This document shows positions 1 through 6,873 of a DNA stretch of 7,744 nt, piece by piece (positions within the stretch are counted from its first letter, which is position 1; each line of letters opens with the position of its first letter). The notes beneath the pieces were generated by a model. The model saw only the letters and a list, made by a program, of their open reading frames with translations, was not told the DNA's origin and ran no database searches. The translations under genes and the position numbers were made by a program. Origin of the DNA: an uncultured Streptomyces sp. (GTDB taxonomy: Bacteria; Actinomycetota; Actinomycetes; Streptomycetales; Streptomycetaceae); the NCBI GenBank assembly GCA_946480485.1, contig CAMLJW010000250.1, positions 1 through 7,744 of the forward strand. Direction: 5' to 3'.

Positions 1-262
1 CCGCGTAGAAGACGCCGTCACGCAGGTCCGTGATGCGTACTTCGGTGAGCTCCTGGCCGACGGCCTCCAGCACATCCTTGAACAGGTCGTGGGTCAGCGG
101 TCGCGCCGGAGCCATGCCCTGCTGCGCGAAGGCGATCGCCGTCGCCTCCCCCGGCCCGATCCAGATCGGGAGGTAACGGTCGCCTCCCACTTCGCGCAGG
201 AGCACGATCGGTTGGTTGGAGGGCATTTCGACCCGGACACCTACGACGTCGAGCTCGTTCAC
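1..262 (-). CDS. Bifunctional nuclease family protein (DUF151), 5' part only
   Basis: The first 87 codons are visible and the gene runs off the left edge of the window. The protein begins MNELDVVGVRVEMPSNQPIV and carries the typical DUF151 features: a short N-terminal strand, the LREVGGDRYLPIWIGPGEA segment (about residues 22-40), then the RPLTHDLFKD helix (54-63) and ITDLRDGVFYA (77-87). Members are usually about 155-165 residues, so roughly half is seen. The family is named after a plant bifunctional (DNase/RNase) nuclease; the actinobacterial role is not well established. The start is GTG at 262-260, preceded by a weak AGG (273-271) eight bases upstream. TAGGGT at 274-269 also resembles a -10 box, so a nearly leaderless transcript is possible. 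It follows the MerR gene by 85 nt, in the same order as Rv1828-Rv1829 in mycobacteria. The family call is secure; its function is not. Confidence 0.9.
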   Translation of the reverse strand, partial: MNELDVVGVRVEMPSNQPIVLLREVGGDRYLPIWIGPGEATAIAFAQQGMAPARPLTHDLFKDVLEAVGQELTEVRITDLRDGVFYA

Positions 263-277
263 ACAGCAACCCTAGGC

Positions 278-308
278 CGTGCTCGACACCTTTGGGTAGT
301 CGGGCACG
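278..308 (-). promoter_or_regulatory. Imperfect inverted repeat upstream of the DUF151 gene
   Basis: The 85-nt gap between the MerR stop and the DUF151 start holds CGTGC-c-CGAC ... GTCG-a-GCACG on the minus strand, that is 5 bp plus 4 bp of pairing around one mismatch, with an 11-nt loop. There is no U-tract, so this is a poor intrinsic terminator. It could be an operator or a 5'-UTR hairpin of the DUF151 gene. The sequence shows pairing only, and function is unproven. Confidence 0.3.
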
Positions 309-347
309 GAACGGGCGGCCGATCCGGCGTCCCACCAGGCCACCGGT

Positions 348-1082
348 TCAGGGCAGCCGGACGCCGAGCGCGGACTGCACCAGCGCGGCATGCAGCTTCA
401 CCGCGAGCCCCGCCAGCTCCTTGGCCCGCGCCTGTGCGTGTGCCCTGGTCTGGGGATTGCGGTGGCGCCGCAGCGGGGCAACGACCTGGTCGACGAGCCC
501 GGCCTCGCGGTCTGCGGCGGCCTTCATGGCACGCAGGTGCCGCGGCTCGATCCCGAACCGCCCGAGCTCCACGACAAGCCCGGCCACGGTCACCGCCTCG
601 GCGTCGTAGACCCCGTCCGGCAGCGGGGTGATGAGCCCGTACGACTCCCACTCCTCGAGCTCCTGCTCGCGGATCTCGGCGGCGGCCAGCAGCTCGGACC
701 GTCCGATCCGGGCCGCTGTGGGGCCCTCCGGCTCACTGACGGCCTCGCCGTCCTGCTGCGGCGCCGCGGCGGGCAGCTGCACCGCCTCACCGCGCACCAT
801 GGCGTCCAGGTGATCGCGAATCACCTTCAGGGGCAGATAGTGGTCCCGCTGCATGCGCAGCACCTGGGCCAGGCGCTCCACGTCGTCCGGGCTGAACTTC
901 CGGTACCCCGACGGGGTCCGCTGCGGTTCGACCAGCCCCTCCGACTCCAGGAACCGGATCTTCGAGATGGTGACTTCGGGGAACTCGTCGCGCAGTACGC
1001 TCAGCACCGTGCCGATGCTCATCAGCCCACTGGACGCGGCGACGGTGCCGTTTCCAGCACCGCCGCTCGGTGTGTGAAGCAT
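348..1082 (-). CDS. ftsR: MerR-family transcriptional regulator, FtsR/Rv1828 type
   Basis: 244 residues. A MerR winged helix-turn-helix spans about residues 22-92: SIGTVLSVLRDEFPEVTISK, then IRFLESEGLVEPQRTPSGYR and a SPDDVERLAQVLRMQRD segment, all standard MerR DNA-binding elements. The recognition region carries the long DEFPEVT insertion seen in the FtsR/Rv1828 subgroup. A low-complexity linker (about 101-125, rich in Ala, Pro and Glu) leads to a second helical domain (about 126-238) instead of a metal- or drug-binding pocket; I see no cysteine ligands. In Corynebacterium the orthologue FtsR activates ftsZ, so a role in division-gene expression is inferred here. The ATG start at 1082 has a good AGGGA ribosome site six bases upstream. 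An internal ATG at residue 21 would still leave the HTH intact. It lies 43 nt after the FHA gene with no evident terminator, so the two are probably co-transcribed. Confidence 0.9.
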   Translation of the reverse strand: MLHTPSGGAGNGTVAASSGLMSIGTVLSVLRDEFPEVTISKIRFLESEGLVEPQRTPSGYRKFSPDDVERLAQVLRMQRDHYLPLKVIRDHLDAMVRGEAVQLPAAAPQQDGEAVSEPEGPTAARIGRSELLAAAEIREQELEEWESYGLITPLPDGVYDAEAVTVAGLVVELGRFGIEPRHLRAMKAAADREAGLVDQVVAPLRRHRNPQTRAHAQARAKELAGLAVKLHAALVQSALGVRLP

Positions 1083-1125
1083 GGAACTTCCCTATGAGTC
1101 CCCCCGGACGGACGCTGGAAGTGGG

Positions 1126-1968
1126 TCAGATGCCCCGCTGGCTCGCGTAGAAGACCAGCCGATACTTGCCGATCTGCACCTCGTCGCCGTTCGACAGTGC
1201 GACGGAGTCGATCCGCTCCCGGTTGACATACGTGCCGTTCAGGCTGCCGACGTCCGCCACGGCGAACGAACCGTCCGGTTGGCGCCGGAACTCCACATGG
1301 CTGCGGGACACGGTCACGTCGTCGAGGAAAATGTCGCTCTGCGGATGACGACCGGCCGTGGTCAGCTCGCCGTCCAGCAGGAAGCGGCTGCCGGAGTTGG
1401 GACCGCGACGCACCACCAGGAGGGCCGAACCGAGCGGCAGCGCGTCGACAGCGGCCTGCGCCTCGGGAGAGAGCATGGGCATCGGCGTCTGGCCGGTGGC
1501 CTCGGCGTCGTAGGCCTCGAGGCCGGAGATGGAGATAGCGGAAGTGGTCTCCGACGGACGCTCGGGGGTCGGCCCGGCCCGCAGCGGCGCGCCGCAGTTG
1601 GAGCAGAACCGGCTGTGCTCCGCGTTGCGGTTCCCGCACCTCGTACACACCAGGGCCGACATGGACGGATCCTCCTGCCGCGGCTGGCCTGCCTGGGCAT
1701 TGGACGCGTACGGATCGGAGGGCAACCCCCCACCCGTACTTGAGGTTGACGGTTCCCCGAAACCTATGCGGCCGGAGTGGCCAGGGTCAACAGACGGCGC
1801 GCCCTGACCACCGGAAACGTCACTGCCGGGACCACCGACCTGTTCCCGGAACAGCGGGCGATCTCCCTGCCCCTCGGCGTTTTCGGGGCGCGATACGCGA
1901 TGCCGGGCAGTGACGTTGACACTGCCCTCTCGTGTGCTCTTGCCGAACAACTTCGTAAACAACTTCAC
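1126..1968 (-). CDS. garA: FHA-domain protein, GarA/OdhI-like, with N-terminal zinc ribbon
   Basis: 280 residues. From the N-terminus: a short basic/hydrophobic segment (MKLFTKLFGK), a Gly/Ser/Pro-rich disordered stretch to about residue 100, a zinc ribbon with C108-x2-C111 and C122-x2-C125, a TTS phosphoacceptor motif (E140 T141 T142 S143), and an FHA domain (about 180-275). The FHA phosphopeptide-binding signature is complete: G206-R207, S221-R222-x-H224 and N244-G245. In GarA and OdhI a Ser/Thr kinase (PknB/PknG) phosphorylates a threonine of the ETT motif; the FHA domain then binds it intramolecularly and releases 2-oxoglutarate dehydrogenase and glutamate enzymes. The same switch is inferred here. 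Mycobacterial GarA is about 160 residues, so some 100 N-terminal residues plus the zinc ribbon are extra. The start is GTG at 1968 with AAGGGG eight bases upstream. A shorter form from M103 would begin just before the ribbon but lacks comparable support. Confidence 0.9.
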   Translation of the reverse strand: MKLFTKLFGKSTREGSVNVTARHRVSRPENAEGQGDRPLFREQVGGPGSDVSGGQGAPSVDPGHSGRIGFGEPSTSSTGGGLPSDPYASNAQAGQPRQEDPSMSALVCTRCGNRNAEHSRFCSNCGAPLRAGPTPERPSETTSAISISGLEAYDAEATGQTPMPMLSPEAQAAVDALPLGSALLVVRRGPNSGSRFLLDGELTTAGRHPQSDIFLDDVTVSRSHVEFRRQPDGSFAVADVGSLNGTYVNRERIDSVALSNGDEVQIGKYRLVFYASQRGI

Positions 1969-1994
1969 GGGCGATTCCCCTTGACCGAAACAGA

Positions 1995-2011
1995 CCCGCC
2001 CGTGGGGCAGG
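1995..2011 (-). terminator. Hairpin with short T-rich tail just upstream of the FHA gene (possible attenuator)
   Basis: On the minus strand CCTGCCC-CAC-GGGCGGG forms a 7-bp stem with one G-U wobble and a 3-nt loop, followed by TCTGTTTC. It ends about 26 nt before the FHA start codon. It might stop read-through from the DUF881/Sbp cassette or act as an attenuator in the FHA leader. The tail is not a clean U-tract, so termination is a guess. Confidence 0.35.
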
Positions 2012-2054
2012 ACGAACCCTGATTGAACACACCGGTCGAGCCGGACATCCTTAC

Positions 2055-2081
2055 AACGTCCGCGTCCACCAGACAGTTTCC
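2055..2081 (-). promoter_or_regulatory. Candidate ECF-sigma promoter for the FHA gene
   Basis: On the minus strand GGAAAC (2081-2076) is followed after 17 nt by CGTTGTAA, with CGTT at 2058-2055. This resembles the GGAAC / CGT(C/T) pattern of envelope-stress ECF sigma factors such as Streptomyces SigE. An inverted repeat CGGAC-N11-GTCCG (2042-2062) overlaps the -10 side. Spacing and sequence fit only approximately. Confidence 0.25.
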
Positions 2082-2119
2082 ATCACGCACCACCCATTCG
2101 ATGCGTCGACCCCCCGCAA

Positions 2120-2149
2120 CCTCATGCCCTGGTGGAGCGGCCCTCATGC
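2120..2149 (-). repeat. 8-bp direct repeat at 22-bp spacing
   Basis: GCATGAGG occurs twice on the minus strand (2149-2142 and 2127-2120) with a 22-bp period, about two helical turns. This would place both copies on the same DNA face, as for tandem operator half-sites. It lies within 40 nt after the second DUF881 stop codon. Chance occurrence cannot be excluded. Confidence 0.35.
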
Positions 2150-2158
2150 ACACCCGCT

Positions 2159-3001
2159 TCACGAGGAGGACGACCGACCGTAGTCAGGCCACTTCGCTGG
2201 TCGCAGGGCGTCCACGACGATCTTCTTCGAGCGTTCCACCGTGGCGGTGGCCTGCTCCTTCTCCAGAGTCTGTACCACCCCGCCGGGGATGTTGAGCGCC
2301 GGTTCGAGGTCCTGCGGCTTGCCTATGACCTTGAAACGATAGGGCGCGCTGATCTTGTTCCCATCAACGCTCACTCCGCCGCTCGCGTCCGTCAGGTAGG
2401 TGCTGGCGACCACCCGTACGCCGTTGACCTGGATCGCCTCCGCTCCGGCAGCGCGCAGCTCCTGGATCGCGTCGAGCAGCATGTCGGCCTTGACCGTCCC
2501 CTTCGTGTCGTGGATGGTCACCGTGATGCCGGGACCCTGCGCCGCCACCGTGCCCGCCAGGATGCCGAGCTGCCTCTCCTTCTCGACCATCTGCTTGCGC
2601 GCCTCCTCGGCCTGGTCCGAGCTGTTCTCCAGCTCGGTGCGCTGATCTTCGAGCCCCTGCTTCTCCTCTTCAAGACGCTGCGTACGGTCGTCCAGTTCAT
2701 CGAGGATGCGTACGAGATCTTCCTGGCGAGCGCCGCGCAGGGCGCCGTTGCTGTCGCTGTTGGATGCCACTTGAACGGCCAGACCGAAGCCGAGGCCGAA
2801 CAGGAGGAGCGCGACGATGAGTTGCGCACGTGACAGGCGTGGCGGCCACAGGCCCTTCACCAGCCGCTGACGGCCCGACAGAGCCGGAAGGGCCTGCTCC
2901 GGCTCGACTTCCGTCGTCTGCGCGGCAGCCGGCACCTCTTCGGGCAGCTTCTTGCGCAGCGGGTTCGCGGGGGTCTCGTCCTTGCAGCTCATCGGCATCA
3001 C
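2159..3001 (-). CDS. DUF881 membrane-anchored coiled-coil protein (second copy, YlxW/YlxX family)
   Basis: 280 residues. A charged cytoplasmic N-terminus (1-58) is followed by one membrane segment (about 59-79, LIVALLLFGLGFGLAVQV), a Glu/Gln-rich coiled coil (about 93-145) and the DUF881 core (about 146-268) with its hallmark GPGITVTI, AIQELRAAGAEAIQVNG and SAPYRFKVIG segments. This predicts a single-pass protein with an extracytoplasmic domain. The biochemical function of the family is unknown; in Bacillus the relatives YlxW and YlxX sit with sbp beside ftsA-ftsZ, suggesting a division or envelope role. The start is uncertain: GTG at 3001 overlaps the Sbp stop by four bases (GTGA), while ATG codons at 2998 and 2992 are equally in frame and no strong Shine-Dalgarno favours one. 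Translational coupling to Sbp is likely in each case. The Cys at residue 6 is not in a lipobox. Confidence 0.9.
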   Translation of the reverse strand: MMPMSCKDETPANPLRKKLPEEVPAAAQTTEVEPEQALPALSGRQRLVKGLWPPRLSRAQLIVALLLFGLGFGLAVQVASNSDSNGALRGARQEDLVRILDELDDRTQRLEEEKQGLEDQRTELENSSDQAEEARKQMVEKERQLGILAGTVAAQGPGITVTIHDTKGTVKADMLLDAIQELRAAGAEAIQVNGVRVVASTYLTDASGGVSVDGNKISAPYRFKVIGKPQDLEPALNIPGGVVQTLEKEQATATVERSKKIVVDALRPAKWPDYGRSSSS

Positions 3002-3330
3002 GCCCGGAACACGTGCCGACGGATCGCCGCGGCGTTGGAGAAGATGCGGATGCCGAGGACCACGACGACTCCCGTGGACAGCTGGGCGCCCACACCCAAC
3101 TTGTCGCCCAGGAAGACGATCAGCGCGGCGACCACCACATTGGACAGGAACGACACCACGAAGACCTTGTCGTCGAAGATTCCGTCGAGCATCGCGCGCA
3201 GGCCTCCGAAGACTGCGTCGAGAGCCGCTACGACAGCGATCGGGAGATACGGCTCGACCACCGACGGAACCTCGGGCCGGACCAACAATCCAGCCACGAC
3301 GCCCACGACGAGGCCCAGTACGGCGATCAC
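2998..3330 (-). CDS. sbp: Small basic protein (Sbp, DUF1290), integral membrane protein
   Basis: 110 residues, the usual size for the family. Hydrophobic segments at about 1-17, 28-44, 56-74 and 84-98 predict a polytopic membrane protein. The family signature LPIAVVAALDAVFGGLRAML (29-48) and the following GIFDDKVFVVSFLSNVVVAA segment are clear, as is the basic C-terminus (RRHVFRA). Its function is unknown. It is sandwiched between two DUF881 genes with a GTGA overlap at each end (3327-3330 and 2998-3001), which points to coupled translation and probably a common membrane assembly. The GTG start at 3330 has an AAGGG ribosome site about seven bases upstream, inside the preceding gene. Confidence 0.93.
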   Translation of the reverse strand: MIAVLGLVVGVVAGLLVRPEVPSVVEPYLPIAVVAALDAVFGGLRAMLDGIFDDKVFVVSFLSNVVVAALIVFLGDKLGVGAQLSTGVVVVLGIRIFSNAAAIRRHVFRA

Positions 3331-4229
3331 GATGTGCCCTTCTCTGTGCTCGGCTCTGCTGTTCGTACGATCACGCTCGGCGCGGCCGGCAGCCGGACGT
3401 CTTCCTCGACGGACATATTGGTCCGGATCCCGAAGTTCTCGTGCAGCACGCGCAGATACAGCCCGTCGGCGCTGTCCCGGAACTTGGTTCCCAGCCGCGT
3501 GCCGTCCCCCACCGCGAGCACCGTGTAGGGCGGCACCAGCGGTTTGTTGTCGACCAGTATCGCGTCACCCGCGGCCCGGATCGCGGACAGCGCGGTCAGC
3601 CGCTGCCCGTTGATCGTGATGGCCTCGGCTCCCGATTCCCACAGCCCGTTGACCACCCGCTGCATGTCGCGATCGCGCACACGTCCGGTATCGGAGAAGC
3701 CCGAGGTTTGGCGCACATCTCCGTCACCGCCCTGGTGGGCTTCCTTGGCGTCGTTCACGACGAGCTTCACGCCGGGGCCGTGCACCTTCACTGCCCCTGA
3801 CAGAATGCTCACCAGATCGCCCTGGTCGCCGCCGTGCTCCCGCAGTGCCTCACGCTGCCGAGCGCTTACGTCATCGCGCAGCTTGTCGATACTGTCTTCC
3901 AGCTTGTCGGCCGCCGCGGTCTCACCGTCGATGCGGTCGATGAGTTCCTCGCGTTCCTTGGCGACGACCGGTGCCGCGACCCGCGCCTGCGCCGCTCCCA
4001 CCGTCACCACCAGAGCCGCCAGTACGAGGCCGGCCGCGAGGCCGAGTTTCGCCCGCAGCGTCTTCGGAACGCCACCCGTGCCTTCGGCCTTCTTCCGGGC
4101 GGCAGCTTCGGCGTAACCGTCGTCCACGCTGTGGTCCATGACGTTCGTGAGCAACGACATGGAGGCGTCCGGGCGCGGGGGGCGCGCAGGGGTGCTCCGA
4201 ACGTGGGGGTGCTGCGGCATGCCGCACAT
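3327..4229 (-). CDS. DUF881 membrane-anchored coiled-coil protein (first copy)
   Basis: About 300 residues from the preferred start. A Pro-rich, charged cytoplasmic N-terminus (1-60) precedes one membrane segment (about 62-82, LGLAAGLVLAALVVTVGAA), a charged coiled coil (about 89-128) and the DUF881 core (about 138-288) with GPGVKLVVND, RVVNGLWESGAEAITINGQR and PPYTVLAVGDG. It is a paralogue of the DUF881 protein encoded two genes on, but clearly diverged from it. The start is unresolved: the frame is open far into the upstream gene, yet any start above 4319 would overlap it. ATG codons at 4253, 4229, 4220 and 4160 lack good ribosome sites. I chose 4229 (MCGMPQ) because Streptomyces homologues I recall begin there. 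The gene overlaps sbp by GTGA and heads the DUF881-Sbp-DUF881 cassette. Confidence 0.88.
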   Translation of the reverse strand: MCGMPQHPHVRSTPARPPRPDASMSLLTNVMDHSVDDGYAEAAARKKAEGTGGVPKTLRAKLGLAAGLVLAALVVTVGAAQARVAAPVVAKEREELIDRIDGETAAADKLEDSIDKLRDDVSARQREALREHGGDQGDLVSILSGAVKVHGPGVKLVVNDAKEAHQGGDGDVRQTSGFSDTGRVRDRDMQRVVNGLWESGAEAITINGQRLTALSAIRAAGDAILVDNKPLVPPYTVLAVGDGTRLGTKFRDSADGLYLRVLHENFGIRTNMSVEEDVRLPAAPSVIVRTAEPSTEKGTS

Positions 4230-4271
4230 CGTCGCATGTCGCGGCCAGTACATCCGAATGGCCCCACCGGC

Positions 4272-4308
4272 GTGCCGAACGGGTCCCCTGGAGGGCACCG
4301 TCCGGCAC
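4272..4308 (-). terminator. Long GC-rich hairpin after the mannose-1-phosphate guanylyltransferase gene
   Basis: Starting 10 nt after the stop codon, GTGCCGGACGG (4308-4298) pairs with CCGTTCGGCAC (4282-4272) on the minus strand: 11 bp with one G-U wobble, plus an inner CCC/GGG pairing. There is no U-tract. U-poor hairpins of this kind are common ends of transcripts in high-GC actinobacteria. It probably separates the guanylyltransferase transcript from the DUF881 cassette. Confidence 0.55.
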
Positions 4309-4318
4309 GCGCGCGTGC

Positions 4319-6814
4319 TCAGCGTCCGGCGCTGTCCACGACGGACGACCACTCGTCGAGCAGGGCCTGGGCGGACGCGTCGTCGGGGCCCTCGGCCCAC
4401 AGGTGTGTGACCGCCTCCGCGGGGTCCGGAAGCACCATCACCCAGCGCCCGTCGGTCTCCACGACCCGTACGCCGTCGGTCGTGTCCACGAACCGCTCAC
4501 CGGCCGCCTCCACCACACGCCGCATCACGAGTCCCTTGACGGCCCAGGGTGTCGCGAGGTCGCGTCTGAGGACGTGCGCCCGCGGGATCCGCGCGTCGAT
4601 CTGGCTGAGGGTGAGCTGCGTCCGCGCCACCAGACCGATGAGCCGTACGAAGGCCGCCGCACCATCGAAAACACTGCTGAACTCCGGCACGATGAAACCG
4701 CCGCGCCCGTCTCCTCCGAAAATCGTCGCGTCGTCACGCCCGACTCGCGTCAGATCGTCCGGCGAGGTGGTCGTCCAGTCGACCTGGGTCCCGTGGTACG
4801 CCGCCACCTGCTCGGCGATCCGCGTGGTGGTCACCGGCAACGCCACGCGCCCGCTGCGCCGCTCGGCGGCCACCAGGTCGAGCATGACGAGCAGCGCCCG
4901 GTCGTCCTCGACGATCCGCCCTTTCTCGTCGACGAGCGAGAGCCGCTCGCCGACCGGGTCGAACCTCACTCCGAAGGCGGCCCGTGCGGACGCCACGATC
5001 TCCCCGAGCCGCACCATCCCTGACCTGCGCGCGTCCGCCGTCTCGGTGGGCCTGGACTCGTCGAGACCGGGATTGATCGTCAGCGCGTCGACACCGAGCC
5101 TGCCCAACAAGCTGGGCAGAACAAGTCCGGCGCTGCCGTTCGAGGCATCCACGACGACCTTCAGCCCGGATTCGGCAATGCCGGTTGTGTCGACATTCCT
5201 GAGCAGGGAGCCCGTGTACGAGTCGAAGACACTGGCCGGGAAGTGGAGATCCCCGATCTCGCCCGGGAACGCCCGCCGGTACTCCTGCCGCGCGAACACC
5301 CGGTCCAGCTTCCGCTGACCCCCCTGCGACAGATCGGCCCCGCGCCCGTCGAAGAACATGATGTCGACGGAATCGGGCACCCCCGGCGTCGTCCGGATCA
5401 TGATCCCACCGGCACTGCCCCGCGCGGTCTGCTGCCGAGCCACAGGCAGCGGTACGTTCTCCAGGTCCCGTACGTCGATGGCGCTGGCCTGCAGCGCCGA
5501 GATGACCGCTCGCTTCAGCGCACGAGCACCCCTGGAATGATCGCGAGCCGTCGTGACCGTGGAACCCTTCTTGAGCGTGGTCGCGTACGCACCAGCGAGG
5601 CGCACCGCGAGTTCCGGGGTGATCTCCACGTTGAGGATCCCGGACACCCCACGGGCACCGAAGAGATGGGCCTGTCCTCGGGACTCCCAAATGACCGACG
5701 TATTGACGAAGGCGCCGGCCTCGATGGTCTTGAACGGATAGACCCGCACGTTCCCCTGCACGATCGATTCCTCGCCGACGAGGCACTCATCGCCGATCAC
5801 GGCGCCGTCCTCGATACGGGCGGCCCGCATGATGTCGGTGTTCTTTCCGACGACACAGCCGCGCAGATTGCTGTGCTGGCCGATGTACACGTTGTCGTGC
5901 AGAACGGCCTTGTGCAGAAAGGCCCCGCTCTTCACCACGACGTTCGAGCCGACGACGGTATGCTCGCGGATTTCTACGTCGGCCTCGACCTTGGCGTAGT
6001 CACCGATGTACAAGGGCCCCCGCAGAACCGCGTCGGGATGCACTTCGGCGCCCTCGGCCACCCACACGCCGGGCGAGATCTCGAAGCCGTCGAGTTCGAC
6101 GTCGACCTTGCCCTCCAGGACGTCGGCCTGCGCCTTCACATAGCTCTCGTGAGTGCCGACATCCTCCCAATACCCCTCCGCGATGTAACCATAGATCGGC
6201 TTGCCCTCCTTCATCAGCTGCGGGAAGACATCACCGGACCAGTCGACGGAAACGTCCGCCTCGACATAGTCGAAGACTTCGGTATCCATGACATAAATTC
6301 CGGTATTCACCGTGTCCGAGAAAACCTGGCCCCAGGTCGGCTTCTCCAGGAAACGCTCGACCTTGCCCTCCTCGTCCACGATGGTGATACCGAATTCCAG
6401 CGGATTGGGGACCCGGGTCAGACAGACGGTGACCAGCGCCCCCTTTTCCTTGTGGAAATTTATCAGCTCGGTCAGGTCGAAGTCTGTCAGCGCATCACCG
6501 GAGATCACGAGGAAAGCATCGTCCTTCAGCGCCTCCTCGGCATTCTTGACGCTGCCGGCAGTACCGAGTGGCTTCTCCTCATTGGCGTAGGTGAGCTCCA
6601 TCCCGAGCTCTTCACCGTCACCAAAGTAGTTTTTGACCAGCGAGGCCAAGAACTGGACGGTTACGACGGTCTCGTTGAGCCCATGCCGCTTGAGCAACCG
6701 CAGCACATGCTCCATGATGGGGCGATTGGCCACGGGCAGGAGCGGCTTGGGCATGCTTGAGGTCATGGGGCGAAGGCGTGTGCCTTCACCTCCGGCCATC
6801 ACGACGGCCTTCAT
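4319..6814 (-). CDS. Mannose-1-phosphate guanylyltransferase fused to a beta-helix and a degenerate phosphomannomutase-like domain
   Basis: 831 residues. The N-terminal nucleotidyltransferase domain (about 1-232) has the intact signature [11 protein letters not shown] (8-18), [15 protein letters not shown] (22-36), the [10 protein letters not shown] metal/substrate segment (105-114), FLEKP (155-159) and [11 protein letters not shown] (215-225). Hexapeptide repeats forming a left-handed beta-helix follow (about 255-375). The expected reaction is mannose-1-phosphate + GTP to GDP-mannose + PPi in the cytoplasm, feeding protein mannosylation and mannolipids; another sugar-1-phosphate or nucleotide is possible. 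The C-terminal region (about 385-831) aligns with phosphohexomutases, but the catalytic serine loop, metal loop, sugar loop and phosphate loop are all altered ([30 protein letters not shown]). Mutase activity is therefore unlikely. The ATG start at 6814 is preceded by AAGGAGGA about ten bases upstream. The first third has visibly lower GC than the rest. Confidence 0.9.
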   Translation of the reverse strand: MKAVVMAGGEGTRLRPMTSSMPKPLLPVANRPIMEHVLRLLKRHGLNETVVTVQFLASLVKNYFGDGEELGMELTYANEEKPLGTAGSVKNAEEALKDDAFLVISGDALTDFDLTELINFHKEKGALVTVCLTRVPNPLEFGITIVDEEGKVERFLEKPTWGQVFSDTVNTGIYVMDTEVFDYVEADVSVDWSGDVFPQLMKEGKPIYGYIAEGYWEDVGTHESYVKAQADVLEGKVDVELDGFEISPGVWVAEGAEVHPDAVLRGPLYIGDYAKVEADVEIREHTVVGSNVVVKSGAFLHKAVLHDNVYIGQHSNLRGCVVGKNTDIMRAARIEDGAVIGDECLVGEESIVQGNVRVYPFKTIEAGAFVNTSVIWESRGQAHLFGARGVSGILNVEITPELAVRLAGAYATTLKKGSTVTTARDHSRGARALKRAVISALQASAIDVRDLENVPLPVARQQTARGSAGGIMIRTTPGVPDSVDIMFFDGRGADLSQGGQRKLDRVFARQEYRRAFPGEIGDLHFPASVFDSYTGSLLRNVDTTGIAESGLKVVVDASNGSAGLVLPSLLGRLGVDALTINPGLDESRPTETADARRSGMVRLGEIVASARAAFGVRFDPVGERLSLVDEKGRIVEDDRALLVMLDLVAAERRSGRVALPVTTTRIAEQVAAYHGTQVDWTTTSPDDLTRVGRDDATIFGGDGRGGFIVPEFSSVFDGAAAFVRLIGLVARTQLTLSQIDARIPRAHVLRRDLATPWAVKGLVMRRVVEAAGERFVDTTDGVRVVETDGRWVMVLPDPAEAVTHLWAEGPDDASAQALLDEWSSVVDSAGR

Positions 6815-6873
6815 GTCGGAAGCGTCCTCCTTGAAGAGACGACTGTCTAGCCGACTTCACCCGTCCAGGTTGT

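Larger units (their letters stand above)
1969..2158 (-). other. Intergenic region between the second DUF881 gene and the FHA gene
   Basis: This 190-nt gap is lower in GC than the flanking genes. It holds a GTG-to-TGA reading frame (2162-1965) that overlaps both neighbouring genes by four bases, a 22-bp-spaced direct repeat, an ECF-like promoter candidate and a hairpin. About 70 percent of third codon positions in the frame are G or C, low for a real gene in this genome, and its product resembles no family I know. I therefore treat the region as mainly regulatory. In mycobacteria gcvH occupies this position; no GcvH sequence is recognisable here. Confidence 0.6.

Noticed and set aside
4230..4400. 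Extension of the first DUF881 frame up to 4400 (357 residues)
   Set aside because: It would overlap the 3' end of the guanylyltransferase gene by about 80 nt and read through the intergenic hairpin; the added residues are an Arg-rich, shadow-like sequence.
3834..5318. A 494-codon open frame on the plus strand rich in Ser, Thr and Arg
   Set aside because: It is antisense to two solid genes and crosses their boundary and the hairpin between them. Its composition is typical of a shadow frame.
5243..6760. A 505-codon open frame on the plus strand
   Set aside because: It lies wholly antisense to the guanylyltransferase gene, has no family-like motifs and is the expected reverse-frame openness of high-GC coding DNA.
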